Counted from the first letter of the stretch, positions 11,501 to 17,994 are shown. The stretch is DNA of 64,000 nucleotides from Filimonas lacunae (GCF_002355595.1 NZ_AP017422.1:4836001-4900000), one strand, 5' to 3'. Program-made: numbers and translations. The notes: generated by a model not told the origin, from the letters alone.

Positions 11501-12774
11501 CTTATTAAAAAACTACCCGCTGTGCCATCTTCACTCGCATCTGCCACTTTAGAAATGCTGATCAGCTTGCTTTCATTATCTGTGATAGTTACAGTAGCAC
11601 TTTTCTCAGGCGAGTTCACGTGCATGTTGTAACCACTGGTAGCAACAGCGCTGGTAATAGTAGCAATCACCGTTTCTGTACCCTCTGCCAGGTTATCATC
11701 TTTTACCGGCACTGTTACCGTAACGCTATTCTGCCCGGCAGGTATCACCACTGTACCGGTTAATGCAGTATAGTCACTGCCCGCAGTAGCCGTACCTGTT
11801 ACCGAATAGGTAACAGTTACATCCTGACTGTAAGTAAGTCCGGGAGCCAAACCTACCAGAAACGATCCATTGGTGGAAGGCTCCGCAGCATTGGCATTAT
11901 TAACAATACGCACATAAGGCGCAACAGGATATACCCTGAATTCATAGATAGAATAACCAAACGTGGTACCGCGTGCGGTACCATACATCCTTATATAACG
12001 CCCTACTCCTGATACATAGTTTTTGTTATCATAAGTATAGTTACCCGTAATCGTTTTTATCGTGGTCCAGTTCACCAGATCATTGGAAACATCAATGGTA
12101 TAATTCTTAGCCAGTGCATCCTCCCAATCAAAATCTACCCGGCATAGATCAAACTCTCCTCCTAAATCTACATATAGCCATTGCGGATCCACCCCTCCAT
12201 TACTGGCCCAACGCGTAGTAGCGTCGCCATCAAAAGCGCCTGCTATCGGTTGCAGATAGGTAGAAGAAGCGGTACCCGTTTTGTTTAATGCCACGTTGGT
12301 ATTGTAACAGGTTGCCGAAGCAGGCAAAGTGCCCATTACCTGAAACTCCCACATAGTAAATCCATAACCATTGTTACGGGTTAAACCATACATACGCACA
12401 TAACGCGCAGTAGTGTTTAACGTATGCGAGAGGCTGGTGGCGCTGTTGTTGGTTACCGTGGCAAGCGTAGTCCAGTTAGATGCATCTGACGAAACATCTA
12501 TTCTGTAACTCTTGGGCGCCGACTGCCAGTTCAGGTTTACACTACATACACTATAGTCTGCACCCAGATCTACATATATGTATTGATTATCGGTCCAGTC
12601 ACTTTCCCAGCGCGTACCGGCATTGTTGTCAAATGCCCGTATAGCCAGGTTGGCAGCAGTATGCTCGCTGGAAGTGTACGCAGGCTTGCCATAAGCAAGG
12701 TTGGTGGCACACGTTTGGGCAAAAGGTTGGGTGCATACTGTTACCAGCAGCATGGTTAGTAAATAACGAAACAT
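1..12774 (-). CDS. Giant modular secreted repeat protein (partial, C-terminus outside window)
   Basis: The frame is open from an ATG at 12774 to the left edge, giving 4258 codons with no stop seen. Residues 1-21 are a signal peptide ending in QPFAQ. Approximate domains by residue: two F5/8 type C (discoidin) domains, 23-150 and 151-283; two Calx-beta domains, 284-510; a WD/propeller-like domain with WIDDERVR near its end, 560-850; a carbohydrate-binding-like sandwich, 890-1050; Ig/PKD-like domains, 1060-1225; three divergent repeats, 1229-1475. The same order then recurs: Calx-beta pair 1479-1709, propeller 1739-2042, sandwich 2089-2249, Ig 2249-2422. From about residue 2425 to the edge come 82-residue repeats, most with two Cys (an FCRK and a GSCSDTTS motif). 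It is probably a surface adhesin or matrix protein exported by the type IX system; the expected sorting domain would lie outside the window. Function is inferred. Confidence 0.9.
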   Translation of the reverse strand, partial: MFRYLLTMLLVTVCTQPFAQTCATNLAYGKPAYTSSEHTAANLAIRAFDNNAGTRWESDWTDNQYIYVDLGADYSVCSVNLNWQSAPKSYRIDVSSDASNWTTLATVTNNSATSLSHTLNTTARYVRMYGLTRNNGYGFTMWEFQVMGTLPASATCYNTNVALNKTGTASSTYLQPIAGAFDGDATTRWASNGGVDPQWLYVDLGGEFDLCRVDFDWEDALAKNYTIDVSNDLVNWTTIKTITGNYTYDNKNYVSGVGRYIRMYGTARGTTFGYSIYEFRVYPVAPYVRIVNNANAAEPSTNGSFLVGLAPGLTYSQDVTVTYSVTGTATAGSDYTALTGTVVIPAGQNSVTVTVPVKDDNLAEGTETVIATITSAVATSGYNMHVNSPEKSATVTITDNESKLISISKVADASEDGTAGSFLISLASGVVASEAITVNYTISGTATNGVDYATLSGTAVIPANSSSVTVAVTPYADMLTEGTETVVATITGGASANVTYTPGTSNSATVNIADVVVKGYIYVHLRALNEESSPDFPFTLTGGPTTVAGFSLNDQPDYISALVDIGVSHGATTTGKGDGELWTALSTGAVYHRLATSSQWQLVSGVTGTALDGAGPGQFVFVNSTGNAYFYDNGTYTTIYTASSHSGVKAVDISYGGGRIAIACSNGSILKNNTTSGSGYTDAWTTLVASGSGAARLDILPSAGTVVYYNSSNSNAYTIAFGGGTATSLGAPGSTDVCFDDLGSIYSNGYKWSSGTTWVADATKGSSFKYITGGAGGQVWSLSNSTNTAKTIYTRTTSNGVWIDDERVRTSYKDNSIIIPVVAGTYNLGITNPTSWDLAGIDIYDPTTNSTANVPGKTASINVTEGEVVHVVMREQYLVPLSIAQNCGMSAVEDFGMAASAPSVITSYHYTSVITANDGYYTIQKVATGWNNASLVDHTTGSGNFMIVNASYQADEFYRKRLTNLVPGQQYLMSFWVANLMPQHPIQPNITAGVASTTGVDLSTINTGDITSTAWQQFTFTFTAQSATQDVYLRNNANGGSGNDLALDDIAINPLSGTIDDNVVSGGSNRLCMGGTYTLSNTSTGGKWKSSNPFIATIDSVTGVLSAVAVGLDTLTYTVSNTVGCVASKQTFIEVISSPVVTATPGSAAICLGSTVALNATVTSGKTPYTSYAWSAAPAANAGLAGTATQNTTATPAVADTYIYTQKVTDANGCVGSDTAVVLVNALPTATIAYGSGTYCASRFAADSALVTKTGNNAGTYTATPAGLVLNSGTGSISLKASTAGTYHITYSYTDNDTHCNGTASTDVVINALPTATISYSAASFCAKDTTVVTVTQSGVTSGSFSAPSGLVVNATRGTINLAASTPGTYRVLYTFTNSTTGCFDTTGATVTVKAMPTASIAYGANSYYTQGTAAVTITQSGVSSGSFSAGTGLVVDATTGMLNLAGSTAGTYRVLYTYTNGAGCSDTTGFTVIVKEIPAVSITKGADASEPSTNGSFIISLPSGKTFDQDITVTYTVSGRATNGTDYTTLSGTAVIPAGQNSVTVSVVVIDDKIIEGTETVVATISGASSSSVSSLPVNSAAASATVNIGDDESRNISITKTADASEDGTWGSFLVSLPTGLTAGSAVTVTYSIGGTATNGTDYSTLSGSVVIPAGSNNVTINVVPLPDALTEGTETVIATITAGAASSLTYTIGTSNSATVNIADVVPKGYVYVHLRALNEESCPDVALTLTGGPTTVTGFTLNDQPATISAMYDVGVGHGVTTDGTGDGELWASLSNGAIYKRLASGSTWVRVTGQTGTSIDGAGPGQCVYVNSTGNAYFYNNGTATQIFFPAAHSAVKAVDITYGNGRIAIACSDGSILVNNTTSGTTYTDSWTTLVASGAGVTRLDMLPSTGTILYLSGTTAYTIPFAGGTATSVGAPNGTDVAYDDYGNMYSSGYRRTGTTTWTADATRGSSFSKTTAGAGSQVWCISAASDTPNTLFTRTTSNGSWLDDERVRITYNDNSILIPVMAGTYTLGITNPASWDLGAIDIYDPTSNSTGNIPVNQASINVAAGEVVHVVMHEKLLMPLNISQTCSVSPVEDFGTGTTAPSVVTSYHYTSINKPNDGYYSIQKGSTGWTNNANLKDHTTGDGTGNYMIINASYQADEFYRKRITNLVVGLQYQMSFWVANLSPTNTIKPNITAGVASTDGVVLSSVSTGTFTNTAWVQYTFTFTAQGTTADVYLKNNANGGSGNDVALDDIAINPLSGTLANNTVSGGSTTLCLGSNYTFSNTAPGGVWTVYDASKAQINSGTGILNTLAVGIDTVIYTVSNAVGCVATKKTAVEIVSIPVVTATPGSGAICIGSTVALNAAATSGKTPYASYAWSASPAASAGIVNAAIQNTSAKPTVADTYVFTAAVKDANGCVGAGNATVVVNALPTATIAYGTGKYCYSRVVTDSAKVTVTGTAGGTFAALTTGLSMNAGTGSISLKNSTPGTYHIRYTFTNSTTGCGDTTGTNITINALPVAGISYSPLSYCRALNADSARVTRTGVAGGVYSAATGLALNATTGAVDVKSSTAGTYRVLYTFNDATTGCSDTTGAGIVIKALPVAHIAYSALNFCRKTDADSARITVTGTTGGVYSTVSGLSLNTVTGAVDVKSSTLGTYRVLYTFSDGSCSDTTSTYIIIKPLPVAQVSYSALSFCRKLDADSAKITQTGVAGGVYSSTTGLTLNTVSGSVDIKSSTAGTYRVLYTFSDGSCSDTTSTYIVIKPLPVAHIAYSSLNFCRTLNADSARVTATGTTGGVYSSVSGLSLNTVTGAVDVKSSTVGTYRVLYTFSDGSCSDTTSTYIVIKPLPVAHITYSALNFCRKLDADSAKVTQTGVAGGVYASAAGLTLNTASGSVDVRSSTAGTYQVLYTFSDGSCSDTTSTYIVIKPLPVAGFSYSALNFCRTLNADSAKITLTGTAGGTFTSTAGLTLNGVSGSVDVKSSTAGTYRVLYTFSDGSCSDTTSTYIIIKPLPVAHIAYSALNFCRTLNADSAKITQTGVAGGVYTSTAGLALNAASGAVDVKSSAVGTYRVLYTFSDGSCSDTTSTYIVIKPLPVAGFSYSALNFCRALSADSAKVTLTGTTGGTFTSDAGLSLNAASGSVDVKSSTAGTYRVLYTFSDGSCSDTTSSYIVIKPLPVAHITYSVLNFCHTLNADSAKITLTGTTGGTFTSAAGLALNAASGSVDVKSSTVGTYRVLYTFSDGSCSDTISTYIVIKPLPVAGIAYNTLNFCRTLNADSAKITQTGVAGGVYASAAGLSLNVVSGSVDVKSSTAGTYQVMYTFSDGSCSDTTSTYIVIKPLPVAGFSYSALNFCRTLNADSAKVTLTGTTGGTFTSAAGLTLNAASGSVDVKSSTAGTYRVLYTFSDGSCSDTTSTYIVIRLLPVASFSYSALDFCRKLDADSAKAILTGTTGGTFTSSAGLVLNAASGSVDVKNSAAGTYRVLYTFSDGNCSDTTSTYIVIQPLPVAGISYSGLNFCRELNADSAKITQTGVAGGVYTSASGLSLNAASGSVDVKSSAAGTYRVLYTFSDGSCSDTTSTYIVIKPLPVASISYSSLDFCRKLDADSAKITQTGVAGGVYTSTAGLSLNAASGSIDVKSSTAGTYQVLYSFSDGSCSDTTSTYIVIKPLPVAHIAYSALDFCRKLDADSAKLTQTGVTGGVYASAASLSLNAASGSVDVKSSTAGTYRVLYTFSDGSCSDTTSTYIVIKPLPVASISYSALDFCRKLDADSAKITQTGVSGGLYTSAAGLSLNTVSGSVDVKSSTSGTYRVLYTFSDGSCSDTISTYIVIKPLPVAGISYSALNFCRKLDADSAHVTVTGTTGGTFSSLAGLSLNAASGSIDVKSSTAGTYRVLYTFSDGSCSDTTSTYIVIKPLPVAGIYYSALNFCRTLDADSARITQTGVAGGVYSSATGLSLNAASGSIDVKSSTAGTYRVLYAFSDGSCSDTTSTYIVIQPLPVAGISYSALNFCRKLDADSAHVTVTGITGGTFSSVAGLSLNAASGSVDVKGSTAGTYRVLYTFSDGSCSDTTSTYIVIKPLPVAHIAYSALDFCRKLDADSAKLTQTGVTGGVYTSAAGLSLNAASGSVDVKSSSVGTYRVLYTFSDGDCSDTISTYIVIKPLPVAGISYSALNFCRTLNADSAKITQTGVAGGVYTSTAGLSLNAASGSIDVKSSAAGTYQVLYTFSDGSCSDTASTYIVIKPLPVAGISYSTLNFCRTLDADSAKLTQTG
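8340..9090 (-). repeat. Three divergent copies of the 82-residue repeat
   Basis: Three units of roughly 240-250 bp are related to the main array (GTYRVLYT, CSDTTG and ISYSA motifs) but have diverged much more, and the third has lost the first Cys. They close the first cassette of the giant protein. This suggests the long array grew later from a short ancestral run. Confidence 0.8.
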
Positions 12775-13081
12775 AAGGTTATATCAGGATATTGAATAAA
12801 CGGGTTGTGTATACATAAAGACAATGATGCAGCTTTACATCTTAGTCAAAGGATACATTGGACTTTACTAACAAAAGTATTATCAAATACCCTAATAACA
12901 GAATCTTAACCTATTAAATTACACTTAAGCAGGGCTTTATACAAGCTTAAATCAACGAAAGCAAGGCAGCATATATCATTGGAGAATAAAAATTATGTAT
13001 CTGCCAGAAGCCTTACGTATACTGCATTTGAGCATATGTAGTACCAGCACTACAAAACACCCCTTACATAAGGGATGCACA
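12775..13081. other. Intergenic region upstream of the giant gene
   Basis: No coding sequence seen. On the minus strand TACTTTTG (12879-12872) fits the Bacteroidota -7 element TAnnTTTG and would give a leader of about 90 nt for the giant gene. No convincing -33 TTTG lies at the right distance, so the promoter call is weak. A short hairpin near 13061-13074 is listed separately. Confidence 0.4.
13054..13074 (-). terminator. Weak hairpin after gluQRS
   Basis: CCCTT-ACAT-AAGGG (13061-13074) lies just beyond the gluQRS stop and is followed on the minus strand by GTGTTTTG. The stem has only five pairs and the U-run is broken, so this is a tentative terminator. Confidence 0.4.
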
Positions 13082-13954
13082 TTACCAACGTCTCCAGCTA
13101 TCAGCATTAACAACAGGTTTCAGCAATGAACCTATGATAGTATAAATATCAGCACTGGTGTTACCCAGCTTGCGCAGGTATTGTATAGAAGTAGCCCCTG
13201 CCGATTTAGAAAGTTTTTTATCGGTCTCATTCATCAACAAAGGGTGATGATAAAATAACACCTCCTGAAACGAAGTAAATGCCAGTTGTGCCGCCAGGTT
13301 TTGCTGCGCCAGTGTAGAGTGCCACAGATCTTCTCCCCTTACAATACCATCTATGTTATAAAATACATCATCTATCAGCGAGGTAAGCTGATAAGCAGGG
13401 CAACCATCTTTCTTACGCACCACAAAATCTGTCATCTCTGCAGGCAAAGTTGTTGTTACAATGCCTTCATGCGTGTTCACATGCAACATGGGTACCAGGT
13501 TCGTCTTCAGCCGCCAGTTTACATCAGGTGCATCTAAAGCCAGCGCTTTCTCTCTGCAACTGCCCGGACATCCATGTTCCATATTCCACCCGGCCAGCTG
13601 TGTGCGGGTGCAATCACAACCATATACAACCCCTTTTTCGCGCAATTGCTCCAATGCTTTGTGATAAAGCGGCAATCTTACTTGTTGCGAATAGTCCAAT
13701 TCAAACTGCTGCACATCCCGTGGGCCTTCTGTGTAAGGAATGTCCATGAACTGTAGTGTATCAAAAATATCCTGTACATATTCAGGCCGCACCCTCTCCC
13801 GGTCCATATCATCTATCCGCAGCAATACATCAGCCCCCGCTTTATGCGCCAATGCTGCCGTTATAGCAAATGCCAGCACATTACCCATATGCAGGTAACC
13901 ACTGGGCGTGGGCGCTATACGTGTGCGATGGAAATGCAGATGCGGTAAATTCAT
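13082..13954 (-). CDS. gluQ: Glutamyl-Q tRNA(Asp) synthetase (or short GluRS paralogue)
   Basis: 290 residues with a class I GluRS-type catalytic domain: APTPSGYLHMGN at residues 14-25 (HIGH equivalent), RIDDMDRER, and DKKLSKS near residue 245 (KMSKS equivalent). A Cys/His cluster (CDC followed by HGCPGSC) sits where the family binds zinc. The length and the absence of an anticodon-binding domain fit GluQRS, which attaches glutamate to queuosine in the wobble position of tRNA-Asp(GUC). A tRNA-Asp(GTC) gene lies 3.5 kb away. The start ATG at 13954 is directly followed by the conserved N-terminus. It diverges from the FtsX-type permease. A very short GluRS is the alternative. Confidence 0.88.
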   Translation of the reverse strand: MNLPHLHFHRTRIAPTPSGYLHMGNVLAFAITAALAHKAGADVLLRIDDMDRERVRPEYVQDIFDTLQFMDIPYTEGPRDVQQFELDYSQQVRLPLYHKALEQLREKGVVYGCDCTRTQLAGWNMEHGCPGSCREKALALDAPDVNWRLKTNLVPMLHVNTHEGIVTTTLPAEMTDFVVRKKDGCPAYQLTSLIDDVFYNIDGIVRGEDLWHSTLAQQNLAAQLAFTSFQEVLFYHHPLLMNETDKKLSKSAGATSIQYLRKLGNTSADIYTIIGSLLKPVVNADSWRRW

Positions 13955-14132
13955 ACGTTTGTTTTACAGAAGAGCTGGATGCAAAAATGCATTACAAAAA
14001 GCATAAACCGGACAGTTGTTGTATAAATACCGTACACCTACACCATCACCTCTAACCATCTAACTAAATGCGAATCAACACCTTAGCACATTGGCACATC
14101 CTCTGTAGTAAAAAAGCAAACTAATCCTTTTT

Positions 14133-16502
14133 ATGTTACTCAATTACTTTAAAACAGCCTGGCGCAATCTGCTCAAAAGCAAGTTCTACAGCATTATCAA
14201 CATTACAGGATTAGCCATAGGATTAGCCGTAGGCGTTATGATTCTATTATGGGTGCAGAATGAAATGAGCTACGACCGGTTTCACCAGCAATCATCCTCT
14301 ATTTATAAAATCAACTCTTTTATAGGCGGCAATCACGAACAGGTATGGAGTACCTCGCCCGGCCCACTGGCAGTATATACTAAAGAAAGCGTTCCCGATA
14401 TTGCACAAACCGTAAGAGTAAAAGAAAACTATGCCCCGCAGGCTATAGTAGCAAAAGGCGAAAAGTACGTAGAGCCGAATACAGCCTACGTAGATAGCAA
14501 CTTTTTTCGCCTGTTTACCCTGCCCATGCTTAGCGGCTCCGTTGCCCATCCCTTCAACGGAACCAACTCTGTTATCATCACCAGCACCATCGCACAAAAA
14601 TACTTTGGCACCTCATCTGCCGTGGGTCAAACCCTCACCGTCAACAAAGAACCCTACACCATAACCGGAGTAATGGCCGATTTTCCTGCCAACTCTACCA
14701 TGCAGTACCAGCTCCTCTATCCTATGAGCCGGTATGCGAAGGAGTTTATACAAAATGGCGGTAACGGCGATTGGAAAACTATTGATGAAGACCTGGGCAA
14801 TTATGCGTTCAACACTTATGTGCAGCTACAACCCCATGCTCAACCAGCTACTGCTATCAAAAAAATTACCGATATCTACTGGAAACATCGTGGCGGTATA
14901 GACCCAAACGGGGCACATTTTACATTACAATCATTAGCAAGCCTGCATCTCGTTGGCCCCGATGGCAGTAAACACGCCCTGCAAACAGCCCGTATCTTCT
15001 TTTTAATAGCCATATTAATACTGGTAATAGCCTGCATCAACTACGTAAACCTTAGCACTGCCCGCAGCATGCAACGTGTTAAAGAGGTAAGTATGCGTAA
15101 AATAATAGGCGCTGCACGTGCACAGTTATTTATACAGTTTATCATAGAATCAGCAGTACTATTCACCTTGGCCACTCTGCTGGCATTTGGATTAATATAT
15201 GCATTGTTACCTTTATACAACAATATATCAGGCAAGCAGCTTTACTTCAACCTGTTTTCAGTTGATGTGTGGATGGTAACCGGCAGCGCTATTGCAGGCA
15301 CCTTGTTATTATCTGCTATTTACCCCGCACTACTGTTATCTTCTTTTAAACCCATGCAGGCATTAAAAGGCAAACTTACTACCGGTATGGCTACTACCAC
15401 CTTTCGCAAAGCACTGGTGGTTACACAATTTGTATGCTCTATCGGCTTAATCATAGCCACTGTTATCATAGCCCGGCAATTGAAGTTTATGCGTGAAAAA
15501 AACCTGGGCTTTAATAAAGAGCAGGTATTCTCCTTTGGACTAAATGATCAAACCTATGCACACCAGGATGTGCTGCTGCATCAGCTGCAACAACACCCCG
15601 GCGTACTGGCTACTGCTGTTTCCGACAACACCTTTGCCGGTGTTAGCAGCATAACCGGCGATACCGACTGGGAAGGTAAAGCACCCAAAAGCAGCATGAT
15701 GATTAACCAGCGAGCTATAGATGAACATTTTATCCCATTGTTGCAACTAAAAATGGCCGAAGGCGGCAATTTCACCGGCATTGGCGACAGCCTGCACTAC
15801 ATACTCAACGAAACCGCTGTAAAACAAATGGGCATCACCAGCCCTATAGGCAAACGCTTTTCCTTACACAACATCCCTGGTATTATCATAGGTGTGGTAA
15901 AAGACTACAACTTTGCTTCGCTGAAAACAGCTATTGATCCCGTAATACTCACTTACGAAAAACAGAACTACCGCATTTTTGTAAAAACCACTCCCAAAGA
16001 TGCCGCCAGTGTAATAACCATCGCTCAAAATAGCTGGCAGCAACTAGGTTCCGACTTTCCTTTCCAGTACTCTTTCCTGGATGCAGAGTTTGATAAAATG
16101 TACCGCTCTGATAACCGCGCAGGCACGCTGTTTAACGTATTTGCCGCAGTAGCCGTTATTATAAGCGCTTTAGGCCTATTAGGACTAGCCACCTACACCA
16201 CCCAGGTAAAAACAAAAGAAGTAGGCATAAGAAAGGTATTGGGTGCCAGCATAACCCAGATAGTAACCCTGCTGGCTAAGGAGTTTGTGTTGCTGGTTCT
16301 ACTGGCATTTGCTATTGCCAGCCCCATCGCCTGGCTTGCCATGCACAGCTGGCTGGAAAGCTATACCTACCGCATCAGTATACAATGGTGGATGTTTGCC
16401 GGCACCGCAGGTATAGCTATAGGCATCACTTTATTAACCATCGGCCACCAGGCCATCAAAGCCGCCTTTGCCAACCCCGTAAAAAGCCTGAAGACAGAAT
16501 AA
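14133..16502 (+). CDS. ABC transporter permease, MacB/FtsX type
   Basis: 789 residues. The N-terminus LLNYFKTAWRNLLKSKFYS followed by a transmembrane segment (about 20-41) is typical of the large Bacteroidota FtsX-like permeases. Order: TM1, periplasmic MacB_PCD domain (about 42-280), first FtsX block of three TM helices (about 285-410, with EVSMRKIIGA), another TM and PCD (about 425-650), last FtsX block (about 660-789, with EVGIRKVLGAS). It is expected to work with a LolD/MacB-type ATPase, which is not in the window. The substrate is unknown; export of lipids, peptides or antimicrobials is usual for the family. It appears monocistronic, with a strong hairpin 37 nt after the stop. Confidence 0.92.
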   Translation: MLLNYFKTAWRNLLKSKFYSIINITGLAIGLAVGVMILLWVQNEMSYDRFHQQSSSIYKINSFIGGNHEQVWSTSPGPLAVYTKESVPDIAQTVRVKENYAPQAIVAKGEKYVEPNTAYVDSNFFRLFTLPMLSGSVAHPFNGTNSVIITSTIAQKYFGTSSAVGQTLTVNKEPYTITGVMADFPANSTMQYQLLYPMSRYAKEFIQNGGNGDWKTIDEDLGNYAFNTYVQLQPHAQPATAIKKITDIYWKHRGGIDPNGAHFTLQSLASLHLVGPDGSKHALQTARIFFLIAILILVIACINYVNLSTARSMQRVKEVSMRKIIGAARAQLFIQFIIESAVLFTLATLLAFGLIYALLPLYNNISGKQLYFNLFSVDVWMVTGSAIAGTLLLSAIYPALLLSSFKPMQALKGKLTTGMATTTFRKALVVTQFVCSIGLIIATVIIARQLKFMREKNLGFNKEQVFSFGLNDQTYAHQDVLLHQLQQHPGVLATAVSDNTFAGVSSITGDTDWEGKAPKSSMMINQRAIDEHFIPLLQLKMAEGGNFTGIGDSLHYILNETAVKQMGITSPIGKRFSLHNIPGIIIGVVKDYNFASLKTAIDPVILTYEKQNYRIFVKTTPKDAASVITIAQNSWQQLGSDFPFQYSFLDAEFDKMYRSDNRAGTLFNVFAAVAVIISALGLLGLATYTTQVKTKEVGIRKVLGASITQIVTLLAKEFVLLVLLAFAIASPIAWLAMHSWLESYTYRISIQWWMFAGTAGIAIGITLLTIGHQAIKAAFANPVKSLKTE

Positions 16503-16538
16503 GCCTGCTAACTACCTTTCTGCTTCATTATACAATGC

Positions 16539-16567
16539 GTCATTTCCGCCTGACATGCGGAAATGAC
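16539..16567 (+). terminator. Hairpin after the FtsX-type permease
   Basis: GTCATTTCCGC (16539-16549) pairs perfectly over 11 bp with GCGGAAATGAC (16557-16567) around a 7-nt loop. No clean T-run follows, so it may stabilise the 3' end rather than act as a strict intrinsic terminator. Confidence 0.6.
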
Positions 16568-16623
16568 TACCCCTTTATGCACTGTCACCAGCATAACCAG
16601 GATATGCTGCCAATATAAAGTAA

Positions 16624-17289
16624 GTGCTGCCAGATGCAATAAGACTATCTTCACCGGAATACCGGCAATTTGCCACACACTACACTCAATTGTCCTCATT
16701 GGAACAAACATTTAACGACCTTATTGATAGTTTTATCAGTAATAAAGTAGGTATTTCGGATAATTTCTTAAGCGAGTCATTGGCCGCACACCTGAAAGCT
16801 AACCTGAACAGCCTGTATGCCCAAAATCAAATGAAGGCAGCCGGCACAGGCAATAATAGCCAGGTAGTACACGATAAGCTTTTCAGAAGCGATATTATTC
16901 ACTGGCTCGATCGCAAGCACAACAACGTGCACGAAAATGCCTTTTTCGACCTCATGGACAGCTTTGTAAGCCATTTAAACAGTACTTGCTATACCGGTAT
17001 TACCGGTTACGAATTTCACTACACCCTGTACGAAAAAGATAGCTTTTATAAAAAGCACCTTGACCAGTTCCGCAACAACGACAGCCGGCAATATTCCATG
17101 ATTATTTACCTGAACAGCAACTGGCAGGAAAGCGATGGTGGCGAGTTATGCATTCACCACAGCGATAGTTTACAAAACATATCTCCCAACAACTGTAAAA
17201 GCGTGTTTTTTAAAAGCAGTGAAATAGAACACGAAGTGTTGGTTACACATAAAGAAAGAAGAAGCATCACCGGCTGGCTAAAGATTTAA
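16624..17289 (+). CDS. 2-oxoglutarate/Fe(II) oxygenase, prolyl 4-hydroxylase-like
   Basis: 221 residues if read from GTG at 16624. The stop TAA at 16621-16623 rules out a longer version, and the only other early starts are TTG codons (16693, 16702). The C-terminal half is a double-stranded beta-helix oxygenase: H145-x-D147 in FYKKHLDQF, YSMIIYLN and DGGELCIH strands, distal H203 in EIEHEVL, and R213 in RRSITGW as the likely 2-oxoglutarate anchor. Such enzymes hydroxylate proline or other side chains of proteins; the target here is unknown. It is cytoplasmic, with no signal peptide. It lies between the permease and tRNA-Asp without obvious operon partners. Confidence 0.85.
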   Translation: MLPDAIRLSSPEYRQFATHYTQLSSLEQTFNDLIDSFISNKVGISDNFLSESLAAHLKANLNSLYAQNQMKAAGTGNNSQVVHDKLFRSDIIHWLDRKHNNVHENAFFDLMDSFVSHLNSTCYTGITGYEFHYTLYEKDSFYKKHLDQFRNNDSRQYSMIIYLNSNWQESDGGELCIHHSDSLQNISPNNCKSVFFKSSEIEHEVLVTHKERRSITGWLKI

Positions 17290-17329
17290 CCAGCAAAGAA
17301 TTAGCTCTTTAAAAAAAATTGAAAAAGAA

Positions 17330-17362
17330 TTTGTTGGTTCAAAACATTTACCCCTATATTTG
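17330..17362 (+). promoter_or_regulatory. Bacteroidota promoter of tRNA-Asp
   Basis: TTTG (17330-17333), 21 bp, then TATATTTG (17355-17362) matches the TTTG / TAnnTTTG consensus used by the primary sigma factor. Transcription should start near 17369, leaving a leader of about 45 nt before the mature tRNA. Confidence 0.8.
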
Positions 17363-17414
17363 CACTCCCAAAACGGTAGAACGGTAACACAGAAAGCCAC
17401 TAAAGGGAAGGTTT

Positions 17415-17488
17415 GGATCGGTAGTTCAGTTGGTTAGAATGCCGCCCTGTCACGGCGGAGGTCGCGGGTTCGAGTCCCGTCCGGTCCG
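17415..17488 (+). tRNA. tRNA-Asp (anticodon GTC)
   Basis: A full cloverleaf is visible: acceptor arms GGATCGG/CCGGTCC (one G-T pair), a D-arm with AGTTGGTTAGA, anticodon stem CCGCC/GGCGG with loop CTGTCAC (GTC at 17449-17451), T-arm GCGGG-TTCGAGT-CCCGT, and discriminator G. The 3' CCA is not encoded in full. Aspartate tRNAs with GUC carry queuosine, which GluQRS (encoded at 13.1-14.0 kb) can glutamylate. Confidence 0.97.
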
Positions 17489-17492
17489 CAAG

Positions 17493-17518
17493 AAGCTCAC
17501 AGCAATGTGGGCTTTTTT
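17493..17518 (+). terminator. Intrinsic terminator of tRNA-Asp
   Basis: AAGCTCACA (17493-17501), loop GCAA, TGTGGGCTT (17506-17514) gives a 9-bp stem with one G-T pair, and the run of T through 17518 follows directly. Confidence 0.88.
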
Positions 17519-17742
17519 GTTTTACATCCACGAAGTCCGGTGTAGCCGGAAAAGAGGATAAGCAGAAACTTTTCATCGGCTGTTGTACCATTTTTCTGCG
17601 GCTACTATAAGTAAGCCGAAGCCTTTATTAGACGAATGTGGGTTGATCCTAAGAAAAATAAAGGGCAACGGCAGAGGGTTTCCAGAAAACCTGTATGAGC
17701 AAGAATGATACTTTCCGCTTCCATATGCTAACGGACGGGCGC

Positions 17743-17994
17743 TTCGCTTGTACGAGCGAGTTGCTCGTCCTATAGGACGAGGCATTGGAAAGCTCTTTCA
17801 GGCATTCGGAGCGTGCTTTTTGGGTGCCTATACCATCAGACAGGCTGCTGATTCCTGCAAGCCTAACGCTCATCCTATAGAACCAGCAGCTCAGCCGTTG
17901 TTACGGACTGCTCATCTTATAGGACGAGGGGCTCAGCACAACAGACGAGCAACAGGTTCTATAGAGCGAGTTGCTCGTCCTATAGGATGAGGCT
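17743..17994. repeat. 21-bp array A, palindromic core CTCGTCCTATAGGACGAG
   Basis: Cutting the sequence into 21-mers from 17743 aligns about 12 units. The best unit, 17764-17781, is a perfect 18-bp palindrome. Related cores start at 17869, 17911, 17953 (degenerate) and 17974, so spacings are 105, 42, 42 and 21 bp, all multiples of 21. Units between them are more degenerate. In one plus frame the array reads as loose heptapeptides of the ARPIGRG/AHLIGRG type, which I take as a by-product of the period rather than a gene. Confidence 0.8.

Noticed and set aside
17748..17990. 80-codon plus-strand frame in array A as a gene
   Set aside because: The heptapeptide pattern follows from the 21-bp period; no start context, and the unit is a DNA palindrome.
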